A DNA stretch of 64,000 nucleotides from JAXLYE01 sp046351595 (GTDB lineage Bacteria > Myxococcota_A > Polyangia > Palsa-1104 > JAEUJZ01): contig JAXLYE010000006.1 in the NCBI GenBank assembly GCA_046351595.1, forward strand, positions 62,001 through 126,000, written 5' to 3'. Positions 42,913 to 51,903 of this stretch are shown here, one piece after another. Position numbers and translations under genes: made by a program. Numbering within the stretch: position 1 is the stretch's first letter; each line of letters starts with the position of its first letter. Under the pieces are notes generated by a model. The model saw nothing but the letters and a program-made list of their open reading frames with translations. It was not told the origin of the DNA and did no database searches.

Positions 42913-43497
42913 TCAGTTCGCGCCGGCCTGGATCCACGAGATGAACTTGCACAGGCTGTCGTGGTCGAGCGGCGTCTGGCCGTTGGGCATCTGCACGCCA
43001 GCCCGGAACGCGGGCGCCACCTTCGTCTGCTGGTTGGTCAGCTTGTACATCAGGTAGCTGCCGCTCAGGTCCGAGGGCTTCACGCGCACCAGGTTCGGCG
43101 ACTGCGTATCGCGCTGGTTGACCATGACCGAGCGGAACTGGCCCGCGGTCAGCGCGCCCCACTGGCTGTACGGGTTGCCGTGGCACGACTCGACCGCGCA
43201 GCGCGGCGCGACGACGGTGCTGTACAGGACGTCCAGCGTCGTGCCTGGCGTGCAGTCCGTCGGCAGCCCGCTGAGCATGGCCGGCGCCAGATCCGGCACC
43301 ACCGCCAGGTCCGGCGGCGGCGGGGCCTTGAGATCCGGCGTCGCCAGATCGGGGATCCGCAGGTCCTGGACGCCCAGGTCGACCTCGCCGCTCGAGCTCG
43401 AGCCGGAGCAGGCGGCGGCGATCAGCGCGCCGAGCGCGATCGCCAAAGGGGAGGGGGCACACGTTGCGTGGGCACGCTTCTGCAGCATGCGCCCCAT
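42913..43497 (-). CDS. Lipoprotein with PDL-repeat stalk and CX4CH haem-type domain
   Basis: A 194-residue lipoprotein (ATG 43497 behind AGGTGA; signal ending LIAAAC). The stalk repeats Pro-Asp-Leu (DLGVQDLRIPDLATPDLK). The C-terminal domain resembles the planctomycete-type cytochrome domain PSCyt1: LYSTVVAPRCAVESCHG, SYLMYKLTN, and QMPNGQTPLDHDSLCKFISWIQAGA. The haem motif has four residues between the cysteines (CAVESCH) instead of two. Likely an outer-membrane or periplasmic electron-transfer or structural protein. It converges on the GH5 gene with 6 bp between stops. Confidence 0.78.
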   Translation of the reverse strand: MGRMLQKRAHATCAPSPLAIALGALIAAACSGSSSSGEVDLGVQDLRIPDLATPDLKAPPPPDLAVVPDLAPAMLSGLPTDCTPGTTLDVLYSTVVAPRCAVESCHGNPYSQWGALTAGQFRSVMVNQRDTQSPNLVRVKPSDLSGSYLMYKLTNQQTKVAPAFRAGVQMPNGQTPLDHDSLCKFISWIQAGAN

Positions 43498-43605
43498 CGT
43501 ATCACCTGCGCCGCACCGACGGGTAACGCCGTCCGTGCAGTTACCGCGCCGTGCCTTCAGCGGCACGAGCGCGCGTCGGACCGCGGGCTTGGGCCACGGC
43601 CGCAG

Positions 43606-45081
43606 CTAGCGCAGCATGAACTTCAGCAGCCGCTCGAGCCGCGGCCCGTACGGCGGCTTCATGAGCGCGGTGCCGTTCCAGCGCGCCTGGTGGAACACCG
43701 GCTTCTTGTGGCTCATGGCGAGGAAGCCCTCGCGGCCGTGGTAGGCGCCCATGCCCGAGGCGCCGATGCCGCCGAAGGGCAGATCCTCCTGCGCGACGTG
43801 CAACAGCGTCTCGTTGATGCAGACGCCGCCCGAGGTCGTGCGCTCCAGCACCCGCTGCTGCCGCTGCTCGTCGTCCGAGAACAGGTACAGCGCCAGCGGC
43901 CGCGGGCGCGCGTTCACATACCCGATCGCCTCGTCGAGCGTGCGGTACGAAACCACCGGCAGGATCGGCCCGAAGATCTCGTCCTGCATCACCGCCATGT
44001 CCTCGGTCGGGTTGAGCACCAGCGTCAGCGGCAGCTTGTGCTTGCTCGCATCGTCGAAGCGCTCGCCGCCGGGGTTGACCTCGACCAGGCGCCCGCCCTT
44101 CGCCTCGGCGTCGGACAACAGGTGCCGCAGCCGCTCGTAGTGGCGGTGGTTGACGATCGAGGTGTAGTCCGGGTTGTTCAGCATCGTCGGGTAGCGGCGC
44201 CCGACCTCGCGCTGCAGCGATGCGACCAGCTCGTCGCTGCGGCCCTCGGGCACGAGCGCGTAGTCGGGCGCGATGCAGATCTGGCCGGCGTTGGTCAGCT
44301 TGCCCGTCACCAGCGAGCCCGCGGCCCGCTCCATGCTGAAGCTCTCGTCGACGATGAACGGCGACTTGCCGCCCAGCTCGAGCGTCACCGGCACCAGGTT
44401 CTCGGCCGCGGCCTGCATGATCTTCCGGCCCACCGACGTCGAGCCGGTGAACAGGAGGTGATCGAACGCCAGGCGCGAGAAGGCGGCGCCGACCTCGGGT
44501 CCGCCCAGCACCACGGCGACCTTGTCGTCGGGGAAGGCGCGGCCCAGCGCTTCTTTGAGCAGCGCCGAGGTCGCGGGCGTGAACTCCGAGGGCTTCAGCA
44601 TCACCCGGTTGCCGGCGGCCAGCGCCGTCGCCACCGGCAGCAGCGCGAGCTGCACCGGGAAGTTCCACGGCGCGATGACCCCGACGACGCCGACCGGCTG
44701 GTAGACCACCTGCGAGCGCCCGGGGAAGAACAGCATCGAAACCCAGCGGCGCTCCGGCGACATCCACTCCGCCAGGTTGCGCCGCATGTGCTTGATGCCC
44801 TCGAGGCTGACGAAGATCTCGCTGATCAGCGTCTCGTGCCGCGAGCGGTGCCCGAAGTCCTTGCTGATGGCGGCGGCGAAATTCTCCTGGTTCTCCAGGA
44901 GCACGCGGCGCAGCCGATCGAGGTCCTCGAGGCGCTGCTCCAGCGACGGCGGGCCGGCCTCGAGGAAGGCGGCGCGCTGCTGCTTGAGCACACCGCTGAG
45001 CAGCTCGTCGGCAGGGCGGAGGGGGACGGGGCCAGGGACAGGCCCAGGAACAAGATCGTTCAGAGCGGCGGCAGCGACCAT
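43606..45081 (-). CDS. Aldehyde dehydrogenase, coniferyl-aldehyde-dehydrogenase-like
   Basis: A 491-residue NAD(P)-dependent aldehyde dehydrogenase. Motifs: GVIAPWNFPVQL, KPSEFTP, FTGSTSVGRKIM, catalytic Glu in LELGGKSP, catalytic Cys in NAGQICIAPDYAL, DEIFGPILPV and the C-terminal PFGGIGASGMGAYHGREGF. The short C-terminus and the QDEIFGP/HxGREGF features place it with class-3-like enzymes annotated as coniferyl aldehyde dehydrogenase; fatty aldehydes are equally likely substrates. ATG 45081 has GGAG upstream. The neighbouring enoyl-CoA hydratase on the same strand may be co-expressed. Confidence 0.92.
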   Translation of the reverse strand: MVAAAALNDLVPGPVPGPVPLRPADELLSGVLKQQRAAFLEAGPPSLEQRLEDLDRLRRVLLENQENFAAAISKDFGHRSRHETLISEIFVSLEGIKHMRRNLAEWMSPERRWVSMLFFPGRSQVVYQPVGVVGVIAPWNFPVQLALLPVATALAAGNRVMLKPSEFTPATSALLKEALGRAFPDDKVAVVLGGPEVGAAFSRLAFDHLLFTGSTSVGRKIMQAAAENLVPVTLELGGKSPFIVDESFSMERAAGSLVTGKLTNAGQICIAPDYALVPEGRSDELVASLQREVGRRYPTMLNNPDYTSIVNHRHYERLRHLLSDAEAKGGRLVEVNPGGERFDDASKHKLPLTLVLNPTEDMAVMQDEIFGPILPVVSYRTLDEAIGYVNARPRPLALYLFSDDEQRQQRVLERTTSGGVCINETLLHVAQEDLPFGGIGASGMGAYHGREGFLAMSHKKPVFHQARWNGTALMKPPYGPRLERLLKFMLR

Positions 45082-45168
45082 GCAAACGTCTCCTTGCGAT
45101 CGGACTGTCCATGGTAGTACCACGCCGCCCCGGCCAGCGCCGCATCTGCATGCCGACCGGCGGCGCGG

Positions 45169-45945
45169 TCAGCCCTTGTCAGCCGGCGTGCGCAGCGACG
45201 CGCGGTAGGCGGCCATGGCGCTCAGCACCTCGGGCGAGCGCCAGTGCTGCCACAGCGGGTCCGTGCCGTCGACAGAGCGGGCCGCGGCCATGCGCTCGAG
45301 CGCCTCCTTGCGCAGCGCGCGCTTGCTGCTCGCGAACGCGATGGCGGGGCGGCCCGCGAGCTCGCCGGCCAGCGCCAGGGCCCGCGCCACGAGCTCGCCG
45401 GGCGGCACCACCTCGTCGACGAAGCGGCGGGCCAGCGCCTCGGCAGCGCCGTAGGTCCGGCCGCGGTAGACGAGCTCCGCGAAGTACGGGCCCTGGTAGG
45501 CGCAGCGCACGATCTCGAAGGCCGAGGCGGGGAAGGGCACGCCGACCCGGATCTCGGTCAGCCCGAACTGCGCGTCCCCGTCGGCAAGCAGGCGAAAGTC
45601 GGCCGCCGCCGCGAGCACCGCGCCGCCCGCGATGGCGTGGCCGCCGAGCGCCGCGACCACCGGCAGCTCGAGCGCGAACAGCGCCGTCACCGCGTCGTCA
45701 AAGGCCCGCGAGAAGGCCACGGCCTCGTCGGGCGGATACTGGAACACCTCGAACAGGTCGAGCCCGGCCGAGAAGCACCGCCCCTCGGCGGCCAGCACCA
45801 GCGCCCGCGCCGGCGTCGCCGCAAGCCCGCCGAGCACGTCGAGCAGCTCGCGGAGGAGCGCGTGGTGGAGGGCGTTGACCGGCGGCCGCTGCAGGGTCAG
45901 GACCGCGACCGACTCGTGCAGGCTCAGCGAGAGGTGCTCAGGCAT
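45169..45945 (-). CDS. Enoyl-CoA hydratase/isomerase family protein
   Basis: A 258-residue crotonase-fold protein. The oxyanion-hole segments are GRCFSAGLDL and ALGGHAIAGGAVLAAAADFRL, and one catalytic Glu is in FGLTEIRVGVPFP; the second crotonase Glu (in the ExGGD region) is not evident, so an isomerase or other crotonase activity is possible. No signal peptide. Located 87 bp upstream of the aldehyde dehydrogenase on the same strand and divergent from the 5-oxoprolinase operon. Confidence 0.9.
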   Translation of the reverse strand: MPEHLSLSLHESVAVLTLQRPPVNALHHALLRELLDVLGGLAATPARALVLAAEGRCFSAGLDLFEVFQYPPDEAVAFSRAFDDAVTALFALELPVVAALGGHAIAGGAVLAAAADFRLLADGDAQFGLTEIRVGVPFPASAFEIVRCAYQGPYFAELVYRGRTYGAAEALARRFVDEVVPPGELVARALALAGELAGRPAIAFASSKRALRKEALERMAAARSVDGTDPLWQHWRSPEVLSAMAAYRASLRTPADKG

Positions 45946-46035
45946 GCCGCAGTCTACCGCGCGCCGCGGCGCGGATCCGGTCGTGATGCGCAGCTCGGGG
46001 TTGTCTCGGCGCGCCGGCTGGTGTCGGATCGGCGG

Positions 46036-47799
46036 GTGTCAGACCTCGAGCAGCGGCCGGTGCCATCGGTTGTCGCGGCCAGCGATCACAGCCTGCTGGT
46101 GCGGCTCGCGACCGGCGCGGCCGAGGTCGGGGAGGTCGATCCGGGCGCGCTGCGCCGCCTGACCGAGCGGCTCGCGGCCTCGTCGCTGCCTGGCGTCGTC
46201 GACGTGGTGCCGGGCTACGGCACGATCCTGCTCAGGCTGCAGGCCGGGGCTGCGCCCGAAGCGCTGCACGATGCGGTCGCCGCGCTCGCCGAGTCAGAAG
46301 TCGCGAAGGCGCCGCCGGGCCCGCGTGACGAGACGCCGCGGATCGTCGAGCTCCCGGTCTGCTACGGCGGCGAGCACGGCCCCGACCTCGACGAGGTGGC
46401 GCGCCGCGCCGGGCTGTCGCCGCACCAGGCGATCGCGCGCCACAGCGGCGCGGACTACGAGGTCCTGTTCCTTGGTTTTGCCCCCGGCTTCGCCTACCTG
46501 CGCGGCCTGCCTGCGGAGCTGGTCACGCCGCGCCTGGCCACGCCGCGCGCGCAGGTGGCCGCCGGCAGCGTCGCGATCGCCGGGGCGCAGGCCGGCATCT
46601 ACCCGCAGGCCGGACCCGGTGGCTGGCGGATCCTCGGGCGCACGCCGCTGCCGCTGGTCCGCCTCGGGGAGACGCCGTGGACGCGGCTCGTGCCCGGCGA
46701 CCGCGTGCGCTTCGTGCCCATCGATGGAGCGACCTTCGCGCGGCTCGCCGCCGACGCAGACGCGCCCGCCGAGGGGCCGGACGCCACCGCCGTCGGTGAG
46801 GCCGCGCTCGAGGTGCTGTCGCCCGGGCCGCTGACGACGGTACAGGACCTGGGTCGTCCGGGCTGGGCGCGGCTGGGCATCTCGGCGGGCGGGGCCGCGG
46901 ATCCGCTGGCGCTGCGCCTGGCCAACCGCCTCGTCGGCAACCCCGACGGCGCCGCCGCTCTGGAGCTGACGCTGCGCGGGCCCGAGCTGCTCGCGCGCCG
47001 TGCCGTCACCGTGGCTCTGGTCCAGGCCGCGCCGGCCGGAGCACCGCTGACCCTCGACGGCGCGCCGGTGCCGGGCGGCCGGGCGCTGCGGCTGCGCGCC
47101 GGTCAGGTGCTGCGCTGCGGCCTGCTGAGCGGCGGCGCCCGCGCCTATCTGAGCGTGCGCGGCGGCCTGGCGGTACCGACGGTGTGCGGCAGCGCCGCCA
47201 CGGACGTGCGCGGGCGCTTCGGCGGGCTGGACGGAAGACCGCTGCGGCGCGGCGACCGGCTGGCCCTGGCCGCTCGGCACGACGACGAGGACAGCCCCGG
47301 CCCGCCGCTGCAGCTGTCGTCCGCGGGGCGCGCGCTGCTGCAGCCGCGGCGCACGCTGCGTGTGGTCCCGGGCGCGCAGGCCGACTGGTTCCCGCCGCAG
47401 ATCCACGACGAGCTGCCGCAGCGGCGCTTCACCGTCACGCCGCAGGCCGATCGCACGGGCCTGCGCCTCGCCACCGACCCGCCGCTCCGGCTGCTCGACC
47501 CCGGCCGCCAGCTCCGCACCGAGGGCGTGACCGCGGGCGCGCTGCAGGTCCCGGCCGACGGGCAGCCGATCCTCTTGGGGGTCGAGCAGCAGGCCACCGG
47601 CGGCTACCCCAAGCTGGCGCAGGTGATCAGCGCGGACCGGCCGCAGCTCGGCCGCTTGCGCCCCGGCGACGTGCTGGCGCTGGAGCCAGTGACGCCGGAG
47701 CAGGCGCGCGTGATCCTCCAGACCGACGAGGCGCTGCTGGCCGCGGCGGTCGAATCCAGCTCCTACTCCGGGCCGGCGCTCGACCGGGGAGGCCGCTGA
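46036..47799 (+). CDS. 5-oxoprolinase subunits B and C fused (PxpB-PxpC)
   Basis: A protein of about 587 residues joining KipI/PxpB (about 10-245: VPGYGTILLRL, CYGGEHGPDLDEVARRAGLS, LGFAPGFAYLRGLP, GSVAIAGAQAGIYPQAGPGGW) to KipA/PxpC (about 260-587: SPGPLTTVQDLGRPGW, SVRGGLAVPTVCGS, GVEQQATGGYPKLAQV). Together with PxpA it hydrolyses 5-oxoproline to glutamate with ATP. In most bacteria pxpB and pxpC are separate, adjacent genes. The start is uncertain: GTG at 46021, 46036 or 46060 are all possible without a strong ribosome site. One-base overlap with the carrier gene (TGATG). Confidence 0.9.
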   Translation: MSDLEQRPVPSVVAASDHSLLVRLATGAAEVGEVDPGALRRLTERLAASSLPGVVDVVPGYGTILLRLQAGAAPEALHDAVAALAESEVAKAPPGPRDETPRIVELPVCYGGEHGPDLDEVARRAGLSPHQAIARHSGADYEVLFLGFAPGFAYLRGLPAELVTPRLATPRAQVAAGSVAIAGAQAGIYPQAGPGGWRILGRTPLPLVRLGETPWTRLVPGDRVRFVPIDGATFARLAADADAPAEGPDATAVGEAALEVLSPGPLTTVQDLGRPGWARLGISAGGAADPLALRLANRLVGNPDGAAALELTLRGPELLARRAVTVALVQAAPAGAPLTLDGAPVPGGRALRLRAGQVLRCGLLSGGARAYLSVRGGLAVPTVCGSAATDVRGRFGGLDGRPLRRGDRLALAARHDDEDSPGPPLQLSSAGRALLQPRRTLRVVPGAQADWFPPQIHDELPQRRFTVTPQADRTGLRLATDPPLRLLDPGRQLRTEGVTAGALQVPADGQPILLGVEQQATGGYPKLAQVISADRPQLGRLRPGDVLALEPVTPEQARVILQTDEALLAAAVESSSYSGPALDRGGR

Positions 47800-49073
47800 T
47801 GCCCGCCGCGAGCCCGCCGCCCTCGCCGTTCCTGTCGCTGTCGCGCGAGCTCACGCCGGCGCAGCGGCGGGCGCTGTGGGCGGCGGCGCTGGGCTGGGCG
47901 CTCGACGGCATGGACGCGATGCTCTACGCCTTCGCGCTCTCGGCCATCCAGCGCGAGTTCGAGCTGTCGAGCGGCACCGCCGGCGCGCTGGCGTCGGTGA
48001 CGCTGGTGTGCTCCGCGGTCGGCGGCGTGCTCTTCGGGGTGCTCGCGGATCGGCTGGGGCGGGCGCGCGCGCTCATGCTCGCGGTGCTGGCCTACTCGCT
48101 GTGCACGGCGGCGACCGCGACGGCGCGCAGCCTGCCCGAGCTCGTGCTGTGGCGCGCGCTGCTCGGCCTCGGCCTGGGCGGCGAGTGGTCGGCGGGCGCG
48201 GTGCTGGTCGCCGAGTCCGTGCCCGCGCACCGCCGCGGCCAGGCGCTGGGGCTGGTGCAGTCCGGCTGGGCCGTGGGCTACGCGCTGGCGGCGCTGGTCG
48301 CGGCTCTGGTGCTGCCGCGCTGGGGCTGGCGGGCGCTGTTCCTCGTCGGCGTGTCGCCGGCGCTGCTGGCCGCGTGGGTGCGCGCCCGCGTCGAGGAGCC
48401 CGCCGCCTGGCGCGCGGCCCGCGACCCGAGCGCGCGCTTGCCCGCCGCCGCGCCGACGCCGTCCGGCCTCGCGCTGCTCCTGCGGCCGCCGCTGCGCCGT
48501 CGGGCGGTGCTGGCGACGCTGCTCGCGACCTCGCTGCTGTGCGCCTACTGGGGCCTGTTCACCTGGATCCCGACGTACCTGTCGACGCCGGTCGAGCGCG
48601 GCGGCGTCGGCCTGTCGCTGGTGCGGGCGCTGCCGTTCCTCCTGCCGATGCAGGCCGGGGCGTTCGCGGGCTACGTCTGCTTCGGCGTGCTCGCGGATCG
48701 GCTCGGGCGGCGGCCGGTGTTCGCGGCGTTCGTGCTGGCGGCGGCGGCGGCGGTGCCGGGCTTCGCGCTGCTCGCGCACCGGCCGGGCTGGCTGCTCTTG
48801 CTGGCGCCGCTGCTCGGCTTCGCCGGCCACGGCTACTTCAGCGTCTTCGGCGCGCTCCTGGCCGAGCTGTTCCCCGGGCCGATCCGCGCCACCGCGCAGG
48901 GCGCCTGCTACAGCACCGGCCGCGCGGTCAGCGCGCTCGCGCCGTTTGCCGTCGGCGGGCTGGCCGAGCGCTGGGGCCTCGGCGCCGCGCTCAGCGCCAC
49001 CTGCGGCCTCTATGTTGTAGGGGCGCTCTTGATCTGGACCCTGCCCGAGACCCGAGGCGAGGAGCTCGCATGA
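47799..49073 (+). CDS. MFS transporter, acid/sugar symporter type
   Basis: A 424-residue major-facilitator carrier with about twelve helices. The loop 2-3 signature is GVLADRLGRARAL and its repeat GVLADRLGRRPVF; WALDGMDAMLYAFALSAI and RALLGLGLGGEWSAGAVLVAE are typical of metabolite:H+ symporters for carboxylic acids. Placed between pxpBC (1-bp overlap) and pxpA (4-bp overlap), it most likely imports 5-oxoproline or a related cyclic amino acid. The assignment of substrate is from context only. Confidence 0.9.
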   Translation: MPAASPPPSPFLSLSRELTPAQRRALWAAALGWALDGMDAMLYAFALSAIQREFELSSGTAGALASVTLVCSAVGGVLFGVLADRLGRARALMLAVLAYSLCTAATATARSLPELVLWRALLGLGLGGEWSAGAVLVAESVPAHRRGQALGLVQSGWAVGYALAALVAALVLPRWGWRALFLVGVSPALLAAWVRARVEEPAAWRAARDPSARLPAAAPTPSGLALLLRPPLRRRAVLATLLATSLLCAYWGLFTWIPTYLSTPVERGGVGLSLVRALPFLLPMQAGAFAGYVCFGVLADRLGRRPVFAAFVLAAAAAVPGFALLAHRPGWLLLLAPLLGFAGHGYFSVFGALLAELFPGPIRATAQGACYSTGRAVSALAPFAVGGLAERWGLGAALSATCGLYVVGALLIWTLPETRGEELA

Positions 49074-49846
49074 ACGACCCCGACACGCTGCGCCCCGCCC
49101 TCGACCTCAACGCCGACGTCGGTGAGATGCCCGAGCGCCTGCGCGACGGGCGCGAGGCGGCGCTGCTCGGGCAGCTGTCCTCGGCCAACCTGGCCTGCGG
49201 CGGCCACGCCGGCGACGAGGCGACGATGACCGAGGTGGTGCGGCTGTGCCAAAAGCTCGGCGTCGCCATCGGCGCGCACCCCAGCTACCCGGACCGCGCC
49301 GGCTTCGGCCGCCACCGCATGGTGATGGACCGCGAGGCGCTCGTCGCGTCGCTGTGTACGCAGCTGCAGACGCTATCTGCTATAACAGACAAGGCCGGCG
49401 CCGAGCTCGCGCACCTCAAGTCGCACGGCGCCCTGTACCACGACGCCGCGGACGATCCCGCGATCGCCGCGAGCGTGGCCGAGGCCGTGCGCCGCACCGG
49501 CCGCCGCCTGGTCCTGGTCGGCCGCGCCGGGAGCCGCGGCCTCGAGGTCTGGCGCGAGGCCGGCTTCCCCGTCGCTGCCGAGGCGTTCGCCGACCGCCGC
49601 TACGAGGCCGACGGCAGCCTGCGCGATCGCCGGCTTGTGGGCGCGCTGTTGACCGATCCGGCCGAGGTCGCGGAGCAGGGCCTGGAGCTTGCGCGCGGGC
49701 GGGTCCGGACGCCCGCCGGGTGGCTGTCTGTTATAGCAGACACGCTGTGCCTGCACGGCGACACGCCGGGCTCGGAGCACCTGGCCGCGGCGCTGCGCCG
49801 GCAGCTGCTGGCCGCTGGCGCGCGCATCGCGCCGCTGCGTCTCTAG
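49070..49846 (+). CDS. pxpA: 5-oxoprolinase subunit A (LamB/YcsF family)
   Basis: A 258-residue protein with the full YcsF signature set: LDLNADVGEMPE, SSANLACGGHAGDEATM, GAHPSYPDRAGFGR, LKSHGALYHD, EAFADRRYEADGSLRDR and LCLHGDTPGS. It forms the 5-oxoprolinase with the fused PxpB-PxpC protein. Start overlaps the carrier stop (ATGA). Codon use is unusual at two places (LSAITD and LSVIAD), where AT-rich palindromic segments with the rare ATA codon interrupt an otherwise GC-rich gene. Confidence 0.95.
   Translation: MNDPDTLRPALDLNADVGEMPERLRDGREAALLGQLSSANLACGGHAGDEATMTEVVRLCQKLGVAIGAHPSYPDRAGFGRHRMVMDREALVASLCTQLQTLSAITDKAGAELAHLKSHGALYHDAADDPAIAASVAEAVRRTGRRLVLVGRAGSRGLEVWREAGFPVAAEAFADRRYEADGSLRDRRLVGALLTDPAEVAEQGLELARGRVRTPAGWLSVIADTLCLHGDTPGSEHLAAALRRQLLAAGARIAPLRL
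49376..49391. repeat. Palindromic AT-rich element 1 inside pxpA
   Basis: TCTGCTATAACAGACA; it is the exact reverse complement of 49725-49740. Its core CTGCTATAACAG is itself a near palindrome. Confidence 0.7.
49725..49742. repeat. Palindromic AT-rich element 2 inside pxpA
   Basis: TGTCTGTTATAGCAGACA: six-base arms TGTCTG and CAGACA around TTATAG. It is the inverted partner of the element at 49376. Confidence 0.7.
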
Positions 49847-49855
49847 CCGCCGCGG

Positions 49856-51076
49856 CTACTCGTAGCGCAGGGCGTCGATGGGGTCCAGGCGCGCCGCCTT
49901 GCGCGCCGGGTAGAAGCCGAAGATCACGCCGATGGCGACGGAGACGCCGAAGCCGAGCGCCATCCACGTCATCGAGAAGTCGACCGGTGTGCCGCCGCTG
50001 AACCGGGAGAGCAAGACCGCGGCGCCCATGCCCACGCCGATGCCGAGCAGGCCGCCCGCCACCGACAGCACGATGGCCTCGACGAGAAACTGCGTCAGGA
50101 TGTCGTTCTCGCGGGCGCCGATGGCCAGGCGCACGCCGATCTCGCGCGTGCGCTCGGTGACCGAGACCAGCATGATGTTCATGATGCCGATGCCGCCGAC
50201 GAGCAGCGACACCGCGGCGACGTTGCGCAGCATGCCGGTCTGGGTCTCGACGATCTTCTGCTGGGTCTGGACGATCTCGGCCAGGTTGCGGATGGTGAAG
50301 TCGTTGTCCTGCTCGTCGGTGAGCTTGTGGCGCTGGCGCAGAAGCTGCACCACCTCGTTCTCGGCCAGCTGCAGATCGTCCTCGGAGGTCGCGCCGACCA
50401 TGATCGAGCCGACGAACTGGCGGTTCTGGTTGAGCACGCGCGTCCGCAGCGTCAGCGACGGCACCAGCACCAGGTCGTCCTGATCCGTGCCCATCGCCGA
50501 CTGGCCCTTGGCGGCCAGCACGCCGACGACCTCGCACGGCATCTGCTTGACGCGGATGGTCTGGCCCACCGGATCCGCGTCGCCGAACAGGTTCTGCGCG
50601 ACGGTCTGGCCGAGCACGCAGACCTTGGCCGCGGTGTCGTCCTCGGTCGAGGTGAAGAAGCGGCCGCGCCGCACCGGCCAGTCGCGGATGCGGATGTACT
50701 CCAGCGACGTGCCGAGGATCTGCGTCGACCAGTTGAGGTTCGAGCTGATCACCTGCGCGACGGTGCGATCGACGGGCGCGGCGTAGCGCACCGAGCGCAG
50801 GCTGCGCAGCGCGTCGACGTCCTCGCGCAAGAGCGGTCGGCCCGTGCCGGCGCCGCCCGAGAAGCCGCCCTGAACCGAGGCGCCGGGCACCACCATCAGC
50901 ATCGCCGAGCCCATGGACGCCACCTGCGCGGCGATGAGCTTGCGCGCGCCCTCGCCCATGACCACGGTCACGATGAGCGCCGCGACACCGATGATCACGC
51001 CGAGCGCGGTCAGCGCCGAGCGCATGCGGTTGCGCAGCAGGCTGCGCAGGGCCAGGCGCAGCGCCATCAGCCACAT
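49856..51076 (-). CDS. MacB-type ABC transporter permease
   Basis: A 406-residue permease of the MacB/FtsX family: TM1 (SALTALGVIIGVAALIVTVVMGEGA), a large extracytoplasmic MacB core domain (about 45-270), then TM2-TM4 with GIGIMNIMLVSVTERTREIGVRLAIGA and FYPARKAARLDPIDALRYE at the end, as usual. ATG at 51076 forms TGATG with the ATPase stop; a GTG one codon upstream is also possible. Last gene of the TolC-MacA-ATPase-permease operon; it probably transmits ATP-driven movement to the MacA/TolC channel. Confidence 0.94.
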   Translation of the reverse strand: MWLMALRLALRSLLRNRMRSALTALGVIIGVAALIVTVVMGEGARKLIAAQVASMGSAMLMVVPGASVQGGFSGGAGTGRPLLREDVDALRSLRSVRYAAPVDRTVAQVISSNLNWSTQILGTSLEYIRIRDWPVRRGRFFTSTEDDTAAKVCVLGQTVAQNLFGDADPVGQTIRVKQMPCEVVGVLAAKGQSAMGTDQDDLVLVPSLTLRTRVLNQNRQFVGSIMVGATSEDDLQLAENEVVQLLRQRHKLTDEQDNDFTIRNLAEIVQTQQKIVETQTGMLRNVAAVSLLVGGIGIMNIMLVSVTERTREIGVRLAIGARENDILTQFLVEAIVLSVAGGLLGIGVGMGAAVLLSRFSGGTPVDFSMTWMALGFGVSVAIGVIFGFYPARKAARLDPIDALRYE

Positions 51077-51903
51077 CACGGGGCACCTCCCTGCGGCAGC
51101 GACGGGGACGAGGCCGGCGGGCGCGGATCCTCGGCGGCGGGCGGCGGCTCGTCCTGCTCTTCGCGCCAGGCCGCGACCGCGGCGGCGGCCGACTTCTGCG
51201 CCACCTGCTCGTCCGAGCGGATGCGGCCGTCCTTGACCACGAGCCGCCGCTTCGCGAACTCGGCGATGTCCGGCTCGTGCGTGACGACGAGGATGGTCAG
51301 CCCGGCGCGGTTGAGCTCCTGCAGCAGCGCCATCACCTCGAGCGAGGTCTTCGAGTCGAGGTTGCCGGTGGGCTCGTCGGCGAGCAGCAGGGTGGGGCGG
51401 TTGACCAGGGCGCGGGCGATTGCGACGCGCTGCTGCTGGCCGCCCGAGAGCTGCGCCGGCGTGTGGTCCCAGCGCTCGGCCAGGCCGACGTGGCGCAGCG
51501 ACTCCATGGCGCGGTCGTGGCGCTCCTCGGACGGCGTGCCGGCGTAGAGCAGCGGCAGCTCGACGTTCTCGAGCGCCGAGGTGCGCGACAAAAGGTTGAA
51601 GCCCTGGAAGACGAAGCCGATGGTGCGCAGGCGGATGCCGGCCAGCTCGTCGCGGCCCAGGCGCGCCACGTCCTGACCGAGCAGGAAGTAGCTGCCCGAG
51701 GTCGGCCGATCGAGGCAGCCCAGCGTGTTCATCAGCGTCGACTTGCCCGAGCCGCTGGGGCCCATGATCGCGACCATCTCGCCGCGGCGGATGCTGAGGT
51801 CGACGCCGCGCAGCGCGTGCACCTCGTGCTCGCCGCGGCGGTAGATCTTCACGATCTTCTCGAGGCGGATGAGCTCCTCGGCGTCGTGCTCAGAAGCCGC
51901 CAC
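51076..51903 (-). CDS. ABC transporter ATPase, MacB/LolD type
   Basis: A 275-residue ATPase. Walker A GPSGSGKST, Q-loop VFQGFNLL, signature LSGGQQQRVAIARAL, Walker B LLLADEPTGNLD and H-loop VTHEPDIA. The family-typical LIRLEKIVKIYRRGEHEVHALRGVDL opens it. A 45-residue Pro/Ser-rich tail is extra. GTG start 14 bp inside the upstream macA-like gene. It energises the separate permease, so the MacB function is split over two genes as in YknYZ. Confidence 0.95.
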   Translation of the reverse strand: MAASEHDAEELIRLEKIVKIYRRGEHEVHALRGVDLSIRRGEMVAIMGPSGSGKSTLMNTLGCLDRPTSGSYFLLGQDVARLGRDELAGIRLRTIGFVFQGFNLLSRTSALENVELPLLYAGTPSEERHDRAMESLRHVGLAERWDHTPAQLSGGQQQRVAIARALVNRPTLLLADEPTGNLDSKTSLEVMALLQELNRAGLTILVVTHEPDIAEFAKRRLVVKDGRIRSDEQVAQKSAAAAVAAWREEQDEPPPAAEDPRPPASSPSLPQGGAP

